Positions 29,064-39,666 of a DNA stretch of 64,000 bases are shown piece by piece; position 1 is the first letter of the stretch; every line of letters starts with the position of its first letter. Below the pieces are notes generated by a model. The model did no database searches. It worked only from the letters and a program-made list of their open reading frames with translations, and was not told the DNA's origin. Source of the stretch: Nitrosospira sp. (GTDB lineage Bacteria > Pseudomonadota > Gammaproteobacteria > Burkholderiales > Nitrosomonadaceae); contig JACDSH010000019.1 in the NCBI GenBank assembly GCA_013450215.1, forward strand, positions 1 to 64,000, read 5' to 3'. A program made the translations under genes and the position numbers.

Positions 29064-30425
29064 GTGGCCAAAAAACTTTACATTAAAACCTTCGGCTGCC
29101 AGATGAATGAGTATGACTCTGACAAAATGGCACAGGTACTACATGCCGCACATGGTATGGAAAAAACTGACAGTCCAGATGCAGCTGATGTGATTCTATT
29201 TAATACCTGCTCAGTACGAGAGAGAGCCCAAGAAAGGGTCTTTCATGACCTAGGACGTATCAGGCACCTTAAGAAAGCTAATCCCAATTTACTCATCGGT
29301 GTTGGAGGTTGCGTTGCGAGCCAGGAAGGCGCAGAGATTGTAAAGCGAGCACCCTACGTAGACATTGTGTTCGGACCACAAACCCTACATCGATTACCTC
29401 AATTAATTGCAGCCCGCCAAATTACTGGACAACCACAGGTTGATATTTCTTTTCCAGAAATTGAAAAATTTGATTACCTGCCGCAAATGCTGGCGCATCC
29501 TAAAGATCGCACGGGTAGTGTAAGTACTTTCATTTCCATCATGGAGGGTTGTAGTAAGTATTGCAGCTTTTGTGTGGTTCCATATACACGCGGCGAAGAG
29601 GTCTCTCGACCGCTGAGTGATGTATTGATGGAAATTACGAGAATGGCGCAGCAAGGTATAAAGGAAGTAACCCTGCTGGGGCAAAACGTCAACGCTTACC
29701 GTGGCATCATGGACCTCGAGAACGTTAATGACACGGCAGATCTCGCGCTGCTACTTGAATACATCAATGAAATTCCCGGCATTGAACGTATCCGTTACAC
29801 CACATCACACCCAAAAGAAGTCACCCCGCGCTTGATTGAAAGTTATGCGACATTACCAAAACTCGTTAGTCACTTGCACCTGCCAGTGCAATCTGGTTCC
29901 GATCGTGTACTGGCAGCAATGAAACGTGGCCATACCGCCCTAGAATACAGGTCAATCATTCGTAAATTATATGCCGTACGCCCAGATATCTCACTCACGT
30001 CCGATTTCATCATTGGCTTCCCCGGAGAGACTGAAGCAGACTTTGAGGACACAATGAGATTAATTGAAGAAGTGAATTTCGATGACTCCTATAGTTTCAT
30101 TTACAGTCCTCGCCCTGGCACACCTGCCGCGGAACTACCTGACAATACACCCTATGAAATAAAGCTTGATAGGCTACATCGTCTACAGACAAAAATTTCA
30201 CAGCAGACACAAGTCATCAGCCAGAATATGATTGGCACCACGCAGCGCATCCTAGTGGAGGGCCCCTCCAAGAGAGATCCGAGTGAATTTTGCGGACGCA
30301 CTGACAACAACCGTATGGTGAATTTTTCCGGCTCCCAAGACTGTGTCGGCCATTTCATAAATATAAGGATTAATGCTTCCTTATCACATTCTCTACGCGG
30401 CGAGATATCAAAAAGTATCGTTTAA
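29064..30425 (+). CDS. miaB: tRNA-2-methylthio-N6-dimethylallyladenosine synthase (GTG start)
   Basis: [15 protein letters not shown]; radical-SAM motif [34 protein letters not shown]. Confidence 0.96.
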   Translation: MAKKLYIKTFGCQMNEYDSDKMAQVLHAAHGMEKTDSPDAADVILFNTCSVRERAQERVFHDLGRIRHLKKANPNLLIGVGGCVASQEGAEIVKRAPYVDIVFGPQTLHRLPQLIAARQITGQPQVDISFPEIEKFDYLPQMLAHPKDRTGSVSTFISIMEGCSKYCSFCVVPYTRGEEVSRPLSDVLMEITRMAQQGIKEVTLLGQNVNAYRGIMDLENVNDTADLALLLEYINEIPGIERIRYTTSHPKEVTPRLIESYATLPKLVSHLHLPVQSGSDRVLAAMKRGHTALEYRSIIRKLYAVRPDISLTSDFIIGFPGETEADFEDTMRLIEEVNFDDSYSFIYSPRPGTPAAELPDNTPYEIKLDRLHRLQTKISQQTQVISQNMIGTTQRILVEGPSKRDPSEFCGRTDNNRMVNFSGSQDCVGHFINIRINASLSHSLRGEISKSIV

Positions 30426-30440
30426 TACACTGCTTGTAAT

Positions 30441-31466
30441 GTGTCTCTGTCACTGCGAGAATTAGAACCATATGAACTTTTTAACGCGCCTTTGAAAGCT
30501 CAACCCGTCGAAATTTCTTTTGCCCCAATAGATAATCAGCGTCTTGCCAACCTGTGCGGGGTGCTGGACGAAAACCTAAAACAGATCGAGACAGCTTTGG
30601 ATGTTGCCATCGCGCGACGCGGAGAACATTTCAATCTTCATGGCAGATCTACTCAGACCAAACTCGCCGCTAAAGTGCTACGCAATTTCTATCATCAATC
30701 TGAGCATCCCCTGACGATAGAGCAGGTTCAGCTGGGCCTGATCGAAGTGATGAGTTATAAGTGTGCACCAAGGCATACTTCGACTGATCCCTCAGACAAC
30801 GACATCGCGGCACCCCTCCTGAGCACGCGTCGGAGTGACCTGCACGGCCGAACACCACGTCAAGTTCAGTACCTTAAACAAATTCAGCAGCATGACATCA
30901 CCTTTGCCATTGGTCCTGCAGGTACCGGCAAGACCTACCTTGCGGTAGCTAGTGCAGTAGATGCCCTTGAACGCGGTACGGTGGCACGTATTGTACTAGT
31001 GCGACCAGCGGTGGAGGCTGGTGAACGGCTAGGATTCCTCCCTGGCGATATGGCGCAGAAGGTAGACCCTTACTTACGTCCTCTCTACGATGCCCTCTAT
31101 GAACTAATGGGGCTCGATAAGACCAACCGTCAATTCGAGCATAGAGCAATTGAAATTGCACCTCTTGCCTTCATGCGTGGCCGCACACTGAACCAGTCGT
31201 TCATCATTCTTGATGAAGCTCAGAATACGACACCGGAACAGATGAAGATGTTTCTGACCAGAATCGGATTCGGCTCCAAGGTTGTGGTGACTGGCGATGT
31301 GACCCAAATTGATCTGGCCAAGCACCAGAGAAGTGGGCTGGTCGAGGCCAGAATGGTTCTGAATAAAATACCAGGCATTGCCTTCACTCATTTCGAAACT
31401 GAGGATGTGGTGAGGCACCCTCTAGTACAGAGAATCGTTAATGCCTACGAGAAATATGAGAAATAA
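30441..31466 (+). CDS. ybeZ: PhoH family protein (YbeZ)
   Basis: FAIGPAGTGKTYLAVASAV (Walker A); SFIILDEAQNTTPEQMKMFLTRIGFGSKVVVTGD; conserved order miaB-phoH-ybeY-corC-lnt. Confidence 0.95.
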   Translation: MSLSLRELEPYELFNAPLKAQPVEISFAPIDNQRLANLCGVLDENLKQIETALDVAIARRGEHFNLHGRSTQTKLAAKVLRNFYHQSEHPLTIEQVQLGLIEVMSYKCAPRHTSTDPSDNDIAAPLLSTRRSDLHGRTPRQVQYLKQIQQHDITFAIGPAGTGKTYLAVASAVDALERGTVARIVLVRPAVEAGERLGFLPGDMAQKVDPYLRPLYDALYELMGLDKTNRQFEHRAIEIAPLAFMRGRTLNQSFIILDEAQNTTPEQMKMFLTRIGFGSKVVVTGDVTQIDLAKHQRSGLVEARMVLNKIPGIAFTHFETEDVVRHPLVQRIVNAYEKYEK

Positions 31467-31953
31467 GGGGAAGACCCCAGAGCTTACTGAAAAATCTACG
31501 CGTACCATCGTTAGTCTTAAACTGATGGTGCAGTATGCAATGAATAATGAAAAAGCCGCCGGGGAAGTGCCCACCAAGCTACAATTTCGAAAATGGGCTA
31601 GAACCGCGCTGATGCGCGATGCAGAGATCGTATTACGCCTCGTGGATGAGCCCGAGGGCCGCACTCTCAACTGGAATTTTTGCAAAAAGGATTACGCTAC
31701 CAATGTGTTGACCTTTGTCTACGATGACGGGCCGTCTCTATCTGGCGATATTGTGCTATGTGCGCCGATAGTCGCTAAAGAGGCTAAGCAACAACACAAG
31801 AATCTAACAGCACATTATGCCCACCTCACGACACATGGGATCTTACACCTTCAGGGCTGGAACCATGAGAATGAACTTGAAGCAATTGCGATGGAACGCC
31901 TTGAAACAGCCATCGTCACTAAGCTAGGGTATGACGACCCTTATCTAGAATGA
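31441..31953 (+). CDS. ybeY: Endoribonuclease YbeY (rRNA maturation factor); exact start uncertain
   Basis: TNVLTFVYDD...GDIVLCAP; zinc motif HGILHLQGWNHENELEAIAME; overlaps phoH by 26 nt. Confidence 0.92.
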   Translation: MPTRNMRNKGKTPELTEKSTRTIVSLKLMVQYAMNNEKAAGEVPTKLQFRKWARTALMRDAEIVLRLVDEPEGRTLNWNFCKKDYATNVLTFVYDDGPSLSGDIVLCAPIVAKEAKQQHKNLTAHYAHLTTHGILHLQGWNHENELEAIAMERLETAIVTKLGYDDPYLE

Positions 31954-31995
31954 TATTTAAAATCACTTATATTACCCTCGAACCGGAAGATCAAT

Positions 31996-32829
31996 ATGAA
32001 CGACCCTTTACCTAAACCTGGTTGGCTTGAACGGCTCAGCACTCTGCTGCTCCGAGAACCGGGTGATCGGGAGCAACTGGTAGCACTGCTGCACTCTGCA
32101 TTTGAACGTGATCTTCTTGATTCGGATGCCTTGAGTATGATCGAGGGTGTAATGCAGGTCTCGGAAATGCAGGCACGCGATATCATGGTACCTCGCTCGC
32201 AGATGGATGTAATCGACATTAGCGAGACCCCAGATAAATTCATCCCACTGATTATCGAAACTGCTCACTCTCGTTTTCCTGTTATCGAAAATGATAACAA
32301 CAATGTAATTGGAATTCTGCTTGCGAAGGATCTACTCCGCTACTATGCCGGAGAAGAGGAATTCAGCGCTCGTGATATGTTGCGTCCGGTGGTCTTCATC
32401 CCAGAATCCAAACGACTCAATGTACTACTCAAGGATTTTCGTAGCAACCATAACCACATAGCCATCGTGGTGGACGAATACGGCAGCGTAGCGGGATTGG
32501 TAACCATCGAAGATGTATTGGAACAGATCGTCGGAGAAATTGAAGATGAATATGATTTCGACGAAACTGAGGACAATATCGTTCAGGATGCGACTGATCG
32601 TTACCGGGTTAAAGCAATTACAAAAATTACCGATTTTAACCAAATGCTAGTGGCGAAATTTGAGGATGAAAATTACGACACCATTGGCGGGCTCGTATTA
32701 AACAAGTTTGGTCGCCTGCCAAAACGCGGCGAATCGGTTATGATCGGCGACTTCAATTTCACGGTGATACATACTGACAGCCGGAGATTACATATGCTTC
32801 TGGTTGAGAGAACCAGAGGAGAGAATTGA
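31996..32829 (+). CDS. corC: HlyC/CorC family CBS-domain transporter-associated protein
   Basis: QARDIMVPRSQMDVID; VVDEYGSVAGLVTIEDVLEQIVGEIEDE; CorC_HlyC C-terminal domain. Confidence 0.93.
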   Translation: MNDPLPKPGWLERLSTLLLREPGDREQLVALLHSAFERDLLDSDALSMIEGVMQVSEMQARDIMVPRSQMDVIDISETPDKFIPLIIETAHSRFPVIENDNNNVIGILLAKDLLRYYAGEEEFSARDMLRPVVFIPESKRLNVLLKDFRSNHNHIAIVVDEYGSVAGLVTIEDVLEQIVGEIEDEYDFDETEDNIVQDATDRYRVKAITKITDFNQMLVAKFEDENYDTIGGLVLNKFGRLPKRGESVMIGDFNFTVIHTDSRRLHMLLVERTRGEN

Positions 32830-34373
32830 GCTATATGGGCTCAAGCATCTTGAATCAATCGGTTAATGGAAATCCTCGCTACAGCTTAATTATTGTTTTT
32901 TTTCTTGGTGCATTTACCGTTCTTGGTTTCGCACCATTCTATCTTTTCCCCGTCCCAGTGATTACGCTGTCATTGCTACTTCACTCCTGGCGCAGCAGCT
33001 CGTCTCCACTACAAGCGGCTCTACAAGGATTCATTTTCGGCATGGGTCTTTTTAGCGCAGGAGTGACCTGGATTTACGTTAGCCTACATGATTTTGGGGC
33101 TATGCCAATGCCCATTGCAATCCTTACGCTTGTCCTGCTATGCGCCTACCTCTCCTTATTCGCGACACTAACAGGCTGGTTGATAACAAGACTACACATC
33201 ATCTCACCTCTAGTCTGGACATTGACTATTGCCGCATTATGGGTTCTATCTGAGTGGCTACGTAGCGTTCTGTTCACTGGGTTTCCCTGGCTGGCATTGG
33301 GCTATTCACAAGTACCAACTAGCCCACTCGCAGGCTTTGCTCCGCTGGCGGGAGTGTACGGCGTTTCATTGATGCTAATACTGAGCGCCGCATTCCTCTG
33401 TCTTTTTTTTGAGACTATTGAAAATAGATTATGCAACTGGCTCTATGCATTACCTCTGCTAGCAATATGGGGCGCGGGCTTCGGCTTACAGCAGATCAGT
33501 TGGACAGAGACCCAAGGAGAACCCATCACAGTGAGCTTGTTGCAAGGAAATATTTCTCAAGATCTCAAGTGGCGGCCGGATCACGTGGTTAATTCAATGG
33601 ACGTTTACGCTAGGCTTGCTCTCGAAAGTAACAGCCGCCTTATCATCACACCCGAAATTTCGGTGCCGCTATTCCGCAATGAAGTGCCATGGAGCTATCT
33701 TTCGCCACTTGCCGATCATGCGAAACAGAATAATGGTGACATCCTTATCGGGATGGCTGAGACATCTGCTGAAGGAAAAGAGTACTACAACACTATGTTC
33801 AGCTTCGGTGCATCTCCCAATCAGATTTATCGCAAGTTTCATTTAGTGCCATTTGGTGAATTCATCCCATTAAAGTCTTTGTTTGGATGGGTGATTGATA
33901 TTCTAAAAATTCCGCTATCCGACTTTTCGCGTGGCCGGCCTGACCAGCGCCCGATGAACCTAGCCGGTCAAAGCGTGGCAGTAAATATCTGCTATGAAGA
34001 TGTATTTGGTGAAGAAATAATCAACCAATTGCCGCAGGCTACGTTACTCGTCAATGTTAGCAATGATGCCTGGTTCGGACGCTCTATTGGTCCGCAGCAG
34101 CACTTACAAATTTCGCAAATGCGAGCTCTGGAGACCGGCCGCTATATGCTGCGCGCTACCAATACCGGCGTCACCGCCATCATCAATCAGCGCGGCGAAA
34201 TCCTTCAAGAGGCGGAAATATTCACCACCACCACACTAACCGGCTTAGCGCAGGGATTTACTGGTGCGACTCCATATGTTCGCTTTGGCAATAGTCTAAT
34301 ACTAGGGGTATCTGGAATACTCACGTTTATAGGTCTACTGTCTGCATTTCGCAGCGCACGCAAAACCCTGTAA
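32826..34373 (+). CDS. lnt: Apolipoprotein N-acyltransferase
   Basis: Multi-TM N-terminus plus CN-hydrolase domain: VSLLQGNISQDLKW; RKFHLVPFGEFIPL; NICYEDVFGEE; NVSNDAWFG. Confidence 0.95.
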   Translation: MSYMGSSILNQSVNGNPRYSLIIVFFLGAFTVLGFAPFYLFPVPVITLSLLLHSWRSSSSPLQAALQGFIFGMGLFSAGVTWIYVSLHDFGAMPMPIAILTLVLLCAYLSLFATLTGWLITRLHIISPLVWTLTIAALWVLSEWLRSVLFTGFPWLALGYSQVPTSPLAGFAPLAGVYGVSLMLILSAAFLCLFFETIENRLCNWLYALPLLAIWGAGFGLQQISWTETQGEPITVSLLQGNISQDLKWRPDHVVNSMDVYARLALESNSRLIITPEISVPLFRNEVPWSYLSPLADHAKQNNGDILIGMAETSAEGKEYYNTMFSFGASPNQIYRKFHLVPFGEFIPLKSLFGWVIDILKIPLSDFSRGRPDQRPMNLAGQSVAVNICYEDVFGEEIINQLPQATLLVNVSNDAWFGRSIGPQQHLQISQMRALETGRYMLRATNTGVTAIINQRGEILQEAEIFTTTTLTGLAQGFTGATPYVRFGNSLILGVSGILTFIGLLSAFRSARKTL

Positions 34374-34420
34374 AATCTAAGCACCGCTAGATATTTTTGA
34401 CCATTGTTATTTCACCCAGC

Positions 34421-35320
34421 ATGCCAACCTTCCAAGAAATTATCCTCACGCTGCAACATTATTGGGGAAAGCAGGGCTGCGCCTTGCTCCAACCCTATGA
34501 CATGGAAGTGGGTGCAGGCACTAGCCACACCGCAACTTTCTTGCGCGCACTTGGGCCCGAGCCGTGGAAAGCTGCTTATGTACAACCTGCACGCCGCCCT
34601 AAGGATGGGCGTTATGGCGAGAATCCGAATCGCCTTCAGCATTACTACCAGTTTCAGGTGGTATTAAAACCCGCGCCGACCGACATTTTGGAACTGTACC
34701 TAGAATCACTAAGAGAGCTGGGTTTTGACCTCAAGAAAAATGATGTTCGGTTTGTCGAGGACGATTGGGAAAACCCGACACTAGGTGCTTGGGGGCTCGG
34801 ATGGGAGGTATGGTTGAATGGGATGGAGGTAACTCAATTTACCTACTTCCAACAAGTGGGTGGAATCAATTGCAAGCCAATCACCGGTGAAATTACTTAT
34901 GGTCTGGAACGACTGGCAATGCACCTACAAGGGGTAGAAAGCGTATTTGACTTAGTCTGGACAAAAGGACTCACTTACCGTGACGTTTACCACCAGAATG
35001 AGGTTGAGCAATCGGCCTATAACTTTGAACACAGTGATGTAGAGTTTCTGCTACTGGCCTTCGTTAAGCATGAACAACAGGCCAATTATCTAATGGAACA
35101 ACAACTCGCACTCCCGGCTTATGAACAGGTTTTAAAAGCAGCACACAGTTTCAATTTGTTAGACGCTCGCGGAGCAATCTCCATCACAGAACGTGCGACG
35201 TATATCGGACGTATTCGCCACTTGGCGCGCAGCGTGGCGCAGGTCTACTACCAAAGCAGAGAGCGTCTTGGCTTCCCGCTGGCTCCGAGAGAATGGGTAG
35301 CGCAATCCGCAGAAAATTGA
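34421..35320 (+). CDS. glyQ: Glycine--tRNA ligase alpha subunit (ORF open from 34397)
   Basis: [47 protein letters not shown]. Confidence 0.97.
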   Translation: MPTFQEIILTLQHYWGKQGCALLQPYDMEVGAGTSHTATFLRALGPEPWKAAYVQPARRPKDGRYGENPNRLQHYYQFQVVLKPAPTDILELYLESLRELGFDLKKNDVRFVEDDWENPTLGAWGLGWEVWLNGMEVTQFTYFQQVGGINCKPITGEITYGLERLAMHLQGVESVFDLVWTKGLTYRDVYHQNEVEQSAYNFEHSDVEFLLLAFVKHEQQANYLMEQQLALPAYEQVLKAAHSFNLLDARGAISITERATYIGRIRHLARSVAQVYYQSRERLGFPLAPREWVAQSAEN

Positions 35321-35321
35321 T

Positions 35322-37424
35322 ATGAGCGCATCCGTAAAAAATCTTCTGGTTGAACTGTTAGTTGAAGAACTGCCACCTAAATCTCTGAAGAAAATTGGAG
35401 ACAGTTTTGCTGAGATGCTAGCCTCTAATCTCAAAGTACAGGGCTTAGCAGCGGGTGATGCAGTGGTGACGGTCTATGCTTCACCACGCCGTATTGCGGC
35501 GCATGTCACGAATGTAGCGGAGCGAGCAGCTGACAAGTCCATCTCCCAAAAACTCATGCCCTTAGTGGTGGGACTGGGTATAGATAACCAGCCCACTGCT
35601 GCACTTCTTAAAAAACTTTCTAGTTTGGGCGCGGATGCATCAGCAGTCCAGAATCTCAAGCGTGAAACCGATGGGAAAACAGAAACCTTGTACTTTGACA
35701 GCATCGTCATGGGTACATCGCTTTCACAAGGCTTACAGAAAGCGCTCGATGACGCTATCGCTGGACTACCAATCGACAAGTTGATGACCTACCAACTCGC
35801 CGATGGCTGGAGCAGTTTGAATTTCATACGTCCTGCTCATGGCCTTCTCGTACTGCATGGCGAAGAGGTCGTGCCGATCAGATTGTTAGGACTGGATGCT
35901 GGACGCTTATCACAAGGCCATCGTTTCGAATCAGCCAGCACAACCATCCATATCCACGATAGCAACAGTTACGAATCTCAGATGGAGGAGGAAGGTGCAG
36001 TGATCCCTAGCTTTGGCAAACGTCGCGCTGAGATTGCTCGCCAGTTGATGGGTGCTGTAATAAAAATGGGGGGCTTAGTGCGGCCTATTGATGATGACAC
36101 TTTGCTAGATGAAGTGACTGCATTGGTCGAACGTCCCAATGTCCTGGTGGGAGAGTTTGACAATGAATTTCTGGAAGTGCCTCAGGAATGCTTAATCCTG
36201 ACTATGAAATCAAATCAGAAGTATTTCCCGCTTCTTGATGCTAGTGGCAAAATTACCAATAAATTTCTAATCGTTTCAAATATTAGTCCGGCAGATTCAA
36301 GCTTAGTGATCAGGGGCAATGAACGTGTGCTACGAGCACGTCTGGCAGATGCGAGATTCTTCTTCAATAAAGATAGGAAGAATCCTCTAGATTCACACGT
36401 ACTCGACTTGGCCAAGGTGGTATACCACAACAAACTGGGAAGTCTGGGCGACCGGGTAAAACGTGTTCAGTCCGCCGCTAGCAAAATCGCCACAGAACTA
36501 GGTGGAGAGGAGCTAGCAAGACAAGTCGATCAAGCCGCCCTACTATCCAAAGCTGACCTGTTAACTGATATGGTTGGAGAATTCCCGGAACTGCAGGGCA
36601 TCATGGGACGCTATTACGCACAGCATGATGGATTGAATGACGATATCGCATTCGCCATTGAGGATCACTATAAACCACGTTTTTCGGGTGACGAACTACC
36701 CCGCAACACGGCCGGTATGTGCCTGGCTCTGGCGGACAAGCTGACAACCTTAATCGACCTGTTCGGTATCGGTGAGATTCCAACTGGGGACAAGGATCCC
36801 TTCGCGTTGCGTCGCCACGCACTCGGTATAATCCGCATTCTAATTGATCGTGATCTCCCATTTGGACTGAACTGGTTGTTACATGAGGTATGCCCATCAG
36901 ATGCCAAAACAATAATGGCACTCTCCGATTTTATGTATACCCGGCTTGCTGGCAACCTCCGTGAACAGGGCTATTCAGTGCAAGAGGTGGACGCTCTAGT
37001 GAGCTTACATCCCCAACGTTTAGGTGACTTGCCAAAACGCCTTGCTGCCGTGAGGGCATTCACCGCACTACCTGAATCTGTAAGCCTCGCTGCTGCCAAT
37101 AGGCGGGTGGGGAATATTCTAAAAAAAGTAAGCAGTGGAATCAGTGGCGAAGTTAACATCGCCTTATTGCAAGAGCCTGCGGAGCAGGCGCTATACCATG
37201 CATTATCAGAGATCTCACCCAAGGCGGATAAAGCTTTTGCCGCAGGAGACTATACTAACTCTTTACAAATCCTAGCCTCACTGAAAGATCCGGTTGATAC
37301 TTTCTTCAACGAGGTGATGGTTAATACAGAAGATATAGTGCTTCGCAATAATCGGTTAGCTTTGCTACAGAAAATGCAATATACCATGAACCGTGTGGCT
37401 GATATTTCCAAGCTAGTCAACTGA
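35322..37424 (+). CDS. glyS: Glycine--tRNA ligase beta subunit
   Basis: LLVELLVEELPPKSLKKIGDSFAEML; TMKSNQKYFPL; DKLTTLIDLFGIGEIPTGDKDPFALRR. Confidence 0.97.
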   Translation: MSASVKNLLVELLVEELPPKSLKKIGDSFAEMLASNLKVQGLAAGDAVVTVYASPRRIAAHVTNVAERAADKSISQKLMPLVVGLGIDNQPTAALLKKLSSLGADASAVQNLKRETDGKTETLYFDSIVMGTSLSQGLQKALDDAIAGLPIDKLMTYQLADGWSSLNFIRPAHGLLVLHGEEVVPIRLLGLDAGRLSQGHRFESASTTIHIHDSNSYESQMEEEGAVIPSFGKRRAEIARQLMGAVIKMGGLVRPIDDDTLLDEVTALVERPNVLVGEFDNEFLEVPQECLILTMKSNQKYFPLLDASGKITNKFLIVSNISPADSSLVIRGNERVLRARLADARFFFNKDRKNPLDSHVLDLAKVVYHNKLGSLGDRVKRVQSAASKIATELGGEELARQVDQAALLSKADLLTDMVGEFPELQGIMGRYYAQHDGLNDDIAFAIEDHYKPRFSGDELPRNTAGMCLALADKLTTLIDLFGIGEIPTGDKDPFALRRHALGIIRILIDRDLPFGLNWLLHEVCPSDAKTIMALSDFMYTRLAGNLREQGYSVQEVDALVSLHPQRLGDLPKRLAAVRAFTALPESVSLAAANRRVGNILKKVSSGISGEVNIALLQEPAEQALYHALSEISPKADKAFAAGDYTNSLQILASLKDPVDTFFNEVMVNTEDIVLRNNRLALLQKMQYTMNRVADISKLVN

Positions 37425-37425
37425 C

Positions 37426-37965
37426 ATGAGACTAGTTACTCTCGATCGCGATGGCGTGATCAATTGCGATAGAAACGCTTTCATAAAGAACCCCGATGAA
37501 TGGAAACCTATTCCAGGAAGTCTGGATGAGATTGCAAATTTGACCCAGTCTATTTACCGAGTTGCCGTTGCCACCAATCAGTCCGGTATCGGTCGCGGCC
37601 TGCTAGATATGGCGGCACTCAATGCCATCAACGAAAAAATGAGCAAGGCAGTAAATCAGATAGGAGGATGCATTGATGCAGTGTTCTTCTGTCCGCATAC
37701 TCAGTTAGACCAGTGCAATTGTCGTAAACCTGAAAGTGGTCTATTCAAGGATATTGCAGAGCATTTTTGTCTAGACTTAAAAGGTGCGCCTGCAATCGGA
37801 GATTCGCTTAGTGACTTGCAAGCAGCTACCTCAGTGGGCGCGATTCCATTGCTGGCGCTAACCGGAAAAGGCAAAGAAACTCAATCCACAGACAATCTTC
37901 CTCTAAATACGCAATTTTATTCTGACCTAGCGCAAGAGATTGACAACTTGACAGGGAAAACATGA
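37426..37965 (+). CDS. gmhB: D-glycero-beta-D-manno-heptose 1,7-bisphosphate 7-phosphatase
   Basis: LVTLDRDGVINCD; VATNQSGIGRGL; CPHTQLDQCNCRKPESGL. Confidence 0.92.
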   Translation: MRLVTLDRDGVINCDRNAFIKNPDEWKPIPGSLDEIANLTQSIYRVAVATNQSGIGRGLLDMAALNAINEKMSKAVNQIGGCIDAVFFCPHTQLDQCNCRKPESGLFKDIAEHFCLDLKGAPAIGDSLSDLQAATSVGAIPLLALTGKGKETQSTDNLPLNTQFYSDLAQEIDNLTGKT

Positions 37966-38720
37966 TCCTGGCAGCACTTCGCTCGTTACTCTATACCTTC
38001 ATCCAGATCGTCACTACACCTCCTTATGCGTTGATTGCGCTGGCTACTTTCCCTCTTAAACCGATCGATCGCTATCGCATTATTTCTGGCTGGGCGCATC
38101 TGATGCTATTCCTGCTTCGCACTATCTGCGGCATCCGCTACCGTGTAGTAGGGGCTGAAAACATCCCGAAGTTACCGAGTATAGTTTTGTCCAAACATCA
38201 GTCTGCGTGGGAGACACTGGCATTCCAACAGATATTTCCGCCTCAAGTATGGGTACTTAAAAAAGAGCTACTGCGCATCCCCTTCTTTGGCTGGGGGTTG
38301 TCTATGACAAGCCCTATTGCTATTGATCGCGGTTCCGGAAAAGCAGCACTCAAACAGATCGTCAAGCAAGGAAAAAATCGGTTAAGTCAAGGCTTCTGGA
38401 TCGTTATTTTCCCAGAAGGGACTCGTATTGCCCCTGGAGAAAGAGGCAAATATGGCATTGGCGGCGCATGGCTTGCAACCCATTCCAATGCGCCAGTCGT
38501 GCCGGTTGCTCATAATGCTGGAGAGTTCTGGAGTAAAGATGCTTTTATCAAACTGCCTGGCACGATTACCGTGAGTATCGGCCCGCCGATAGACCCCACT
38601 GGTTTGGAGCCAGGAGAACTTAATGCCAAAGTGGAATCATGGATTGAAACTGAAATGACTCGCATCGGCGATCCCAAAAGACATGCAACCCTGTCCATCT
38701 CGGGGGCGGAGAATGGCTAG
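37962..38720 (+). CDS. plsC: 1-acyl-sn-glycerol-3-phosphate acyltransferase
   Basis: LSKHQSAWET (HX4D-like), FPEGTRIAPGERG; overlaps gmhB by 4 nt. Confidence 0.92.
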   Translation: MILAALRSLLYTFIQIVTTPPYALIALATFPLKPIDRYRIISGWAHLMLFLLRTICGIRYRVVGAENIPKLPSIVLSKHQSAWETLAFQQIFPPQVWVLKKELLRIPFFGWGLSMTSPIAIDRGSGKAALKQIVKQGKNRLSQGFWIVIFPEGTRIAPGERGKYGIGGAWLATHSNAPVVPVAHNAGEFWSKDAFIKLPGTITVSIGPPIDPTGLEPGELNAKVESWIETEMTRIGDPKRHATLSISGAENG

Positions 38721-39471
38721 AGATAAACTGCTGTTCCTATCAAGCGATCAGGTTTCTCCTCGAGGAGAGACCTGTCGTGTCAGCCTGAATGGAACAGAGG
38801 TGGTCTACACACTCAAACGTTGTAGACGGAGAACGATCGGCATGACGATTGACAGCTACGGTCTGACTGTTAGCGTCCCACCACGAGAATCGCTACGCTG
38901 GGTTGAATCAGCCCTGCGCGATAAAGCTGACTGGGTGATACGAAAACTTGCCGAATGGACCAATAAAAAATTAATCCGACTGGTGTGGGAAGAGGCTGCG
39001 ATTTTCCCGCTTTTGGGAGAACCATGGCAACTGACGAAAGCTGCGTCTGGGTCACTGCAAATGACCCCGTTAAAAATTAAAACCGAAACTGAAGACAAAC
39101 AACTCACACTACCTTTTACATCCCCACTAACCAAGTCGCAGATTGAAGAGCTTGTGATGACGTGGTATGGCCAGAAAGCCCTAAGCTGCTTCAGCGAACG
39201 CCTCATGCTCTTTGCAAATAAGCTCGGTGTACCGCTACCCAAGTTACGACTTTCCCGTGCCAAAACACAGTGGGGAAGTTGCAATGCCCATAGCGTTATC
39301 CGTCTCAACTGGCGACTAATCCAAATACCACTTCCTCTGGTGGATTATGTAGTAGCACATGAGCTGTCACATCTCGTTGAGATGAATCACTCCCCAGCCT
39401 TCTGGCGAACAGTAGAAAGTATTTACCCGGATTATCAGGCAGCGCGAAAGGAATTGAAGATGCTGGGATGA
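38713..39471 (+). CDS. YgjP-like SprT-fold metallopeptidase domain protein (ORF open from 38683)
   Basis: RAKTQWGSCNAHSVIRLNWRLIQIPLPLVDYVVAHELSHLVEMNHSPAFW; HELSH zinc motif. Confidence 0.92.
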   Translation: MARDKLLFLSSDQVSPRGETCRVSLNGTEVVYTLKRCRRRTIGMTIDSYGLTVSVPPRESLRWVESALRDKADWVIRKLAEWTNKKLIRLVWEEAAIFPLLGEPWQLTKAASGSLQMTPLKIKTETEDKQLTLPFTSPLTKSQIEELVMTWYGQKALSCFSERLMLFANKLGVPLPKLRLSRAKTQWGSCNAHSVIRLNWRLIQIPLPLVDYVVAHELSHLVEMNHSPAFWRTVESIYPDYQAARKELKMLG

Positions 39472-39540
39472 CGGCCTAGACTCATTCATTACACTGCCTT
39501 TATGTTAATATTTTATATCCATACCCCGGGTCATAATTCC

Positions 39541-39666
39541 ATGCACAGACTTTGTATCGCCACTCTTCTATTCTTCCTGCTTGGCGCATGCGGACTGAAA
39601 GGACCCCTCTATCTTCCGCAAGATGTTCCTGCCCAGCAACCCAAGAATGACGGGGCAAAGAAGTGA
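39541..39666 (+). CDS. lptM: LPS translocon maturation chaperone LptM-like small lipoprotein
   Basis: Absent from the ORF track (41 aa): MHRLCIATLLFFLLGACGLKGPLYLPQDVPAQQPKNDGAKK*; lipobox LGAC followed by GLKGPLYLP; immediately upstream of lysA. Confidence 0.9.
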   Translation: MHRLCIATLLFFLLGACGLKGPLYLPQDVPAQQPKNDGAKK

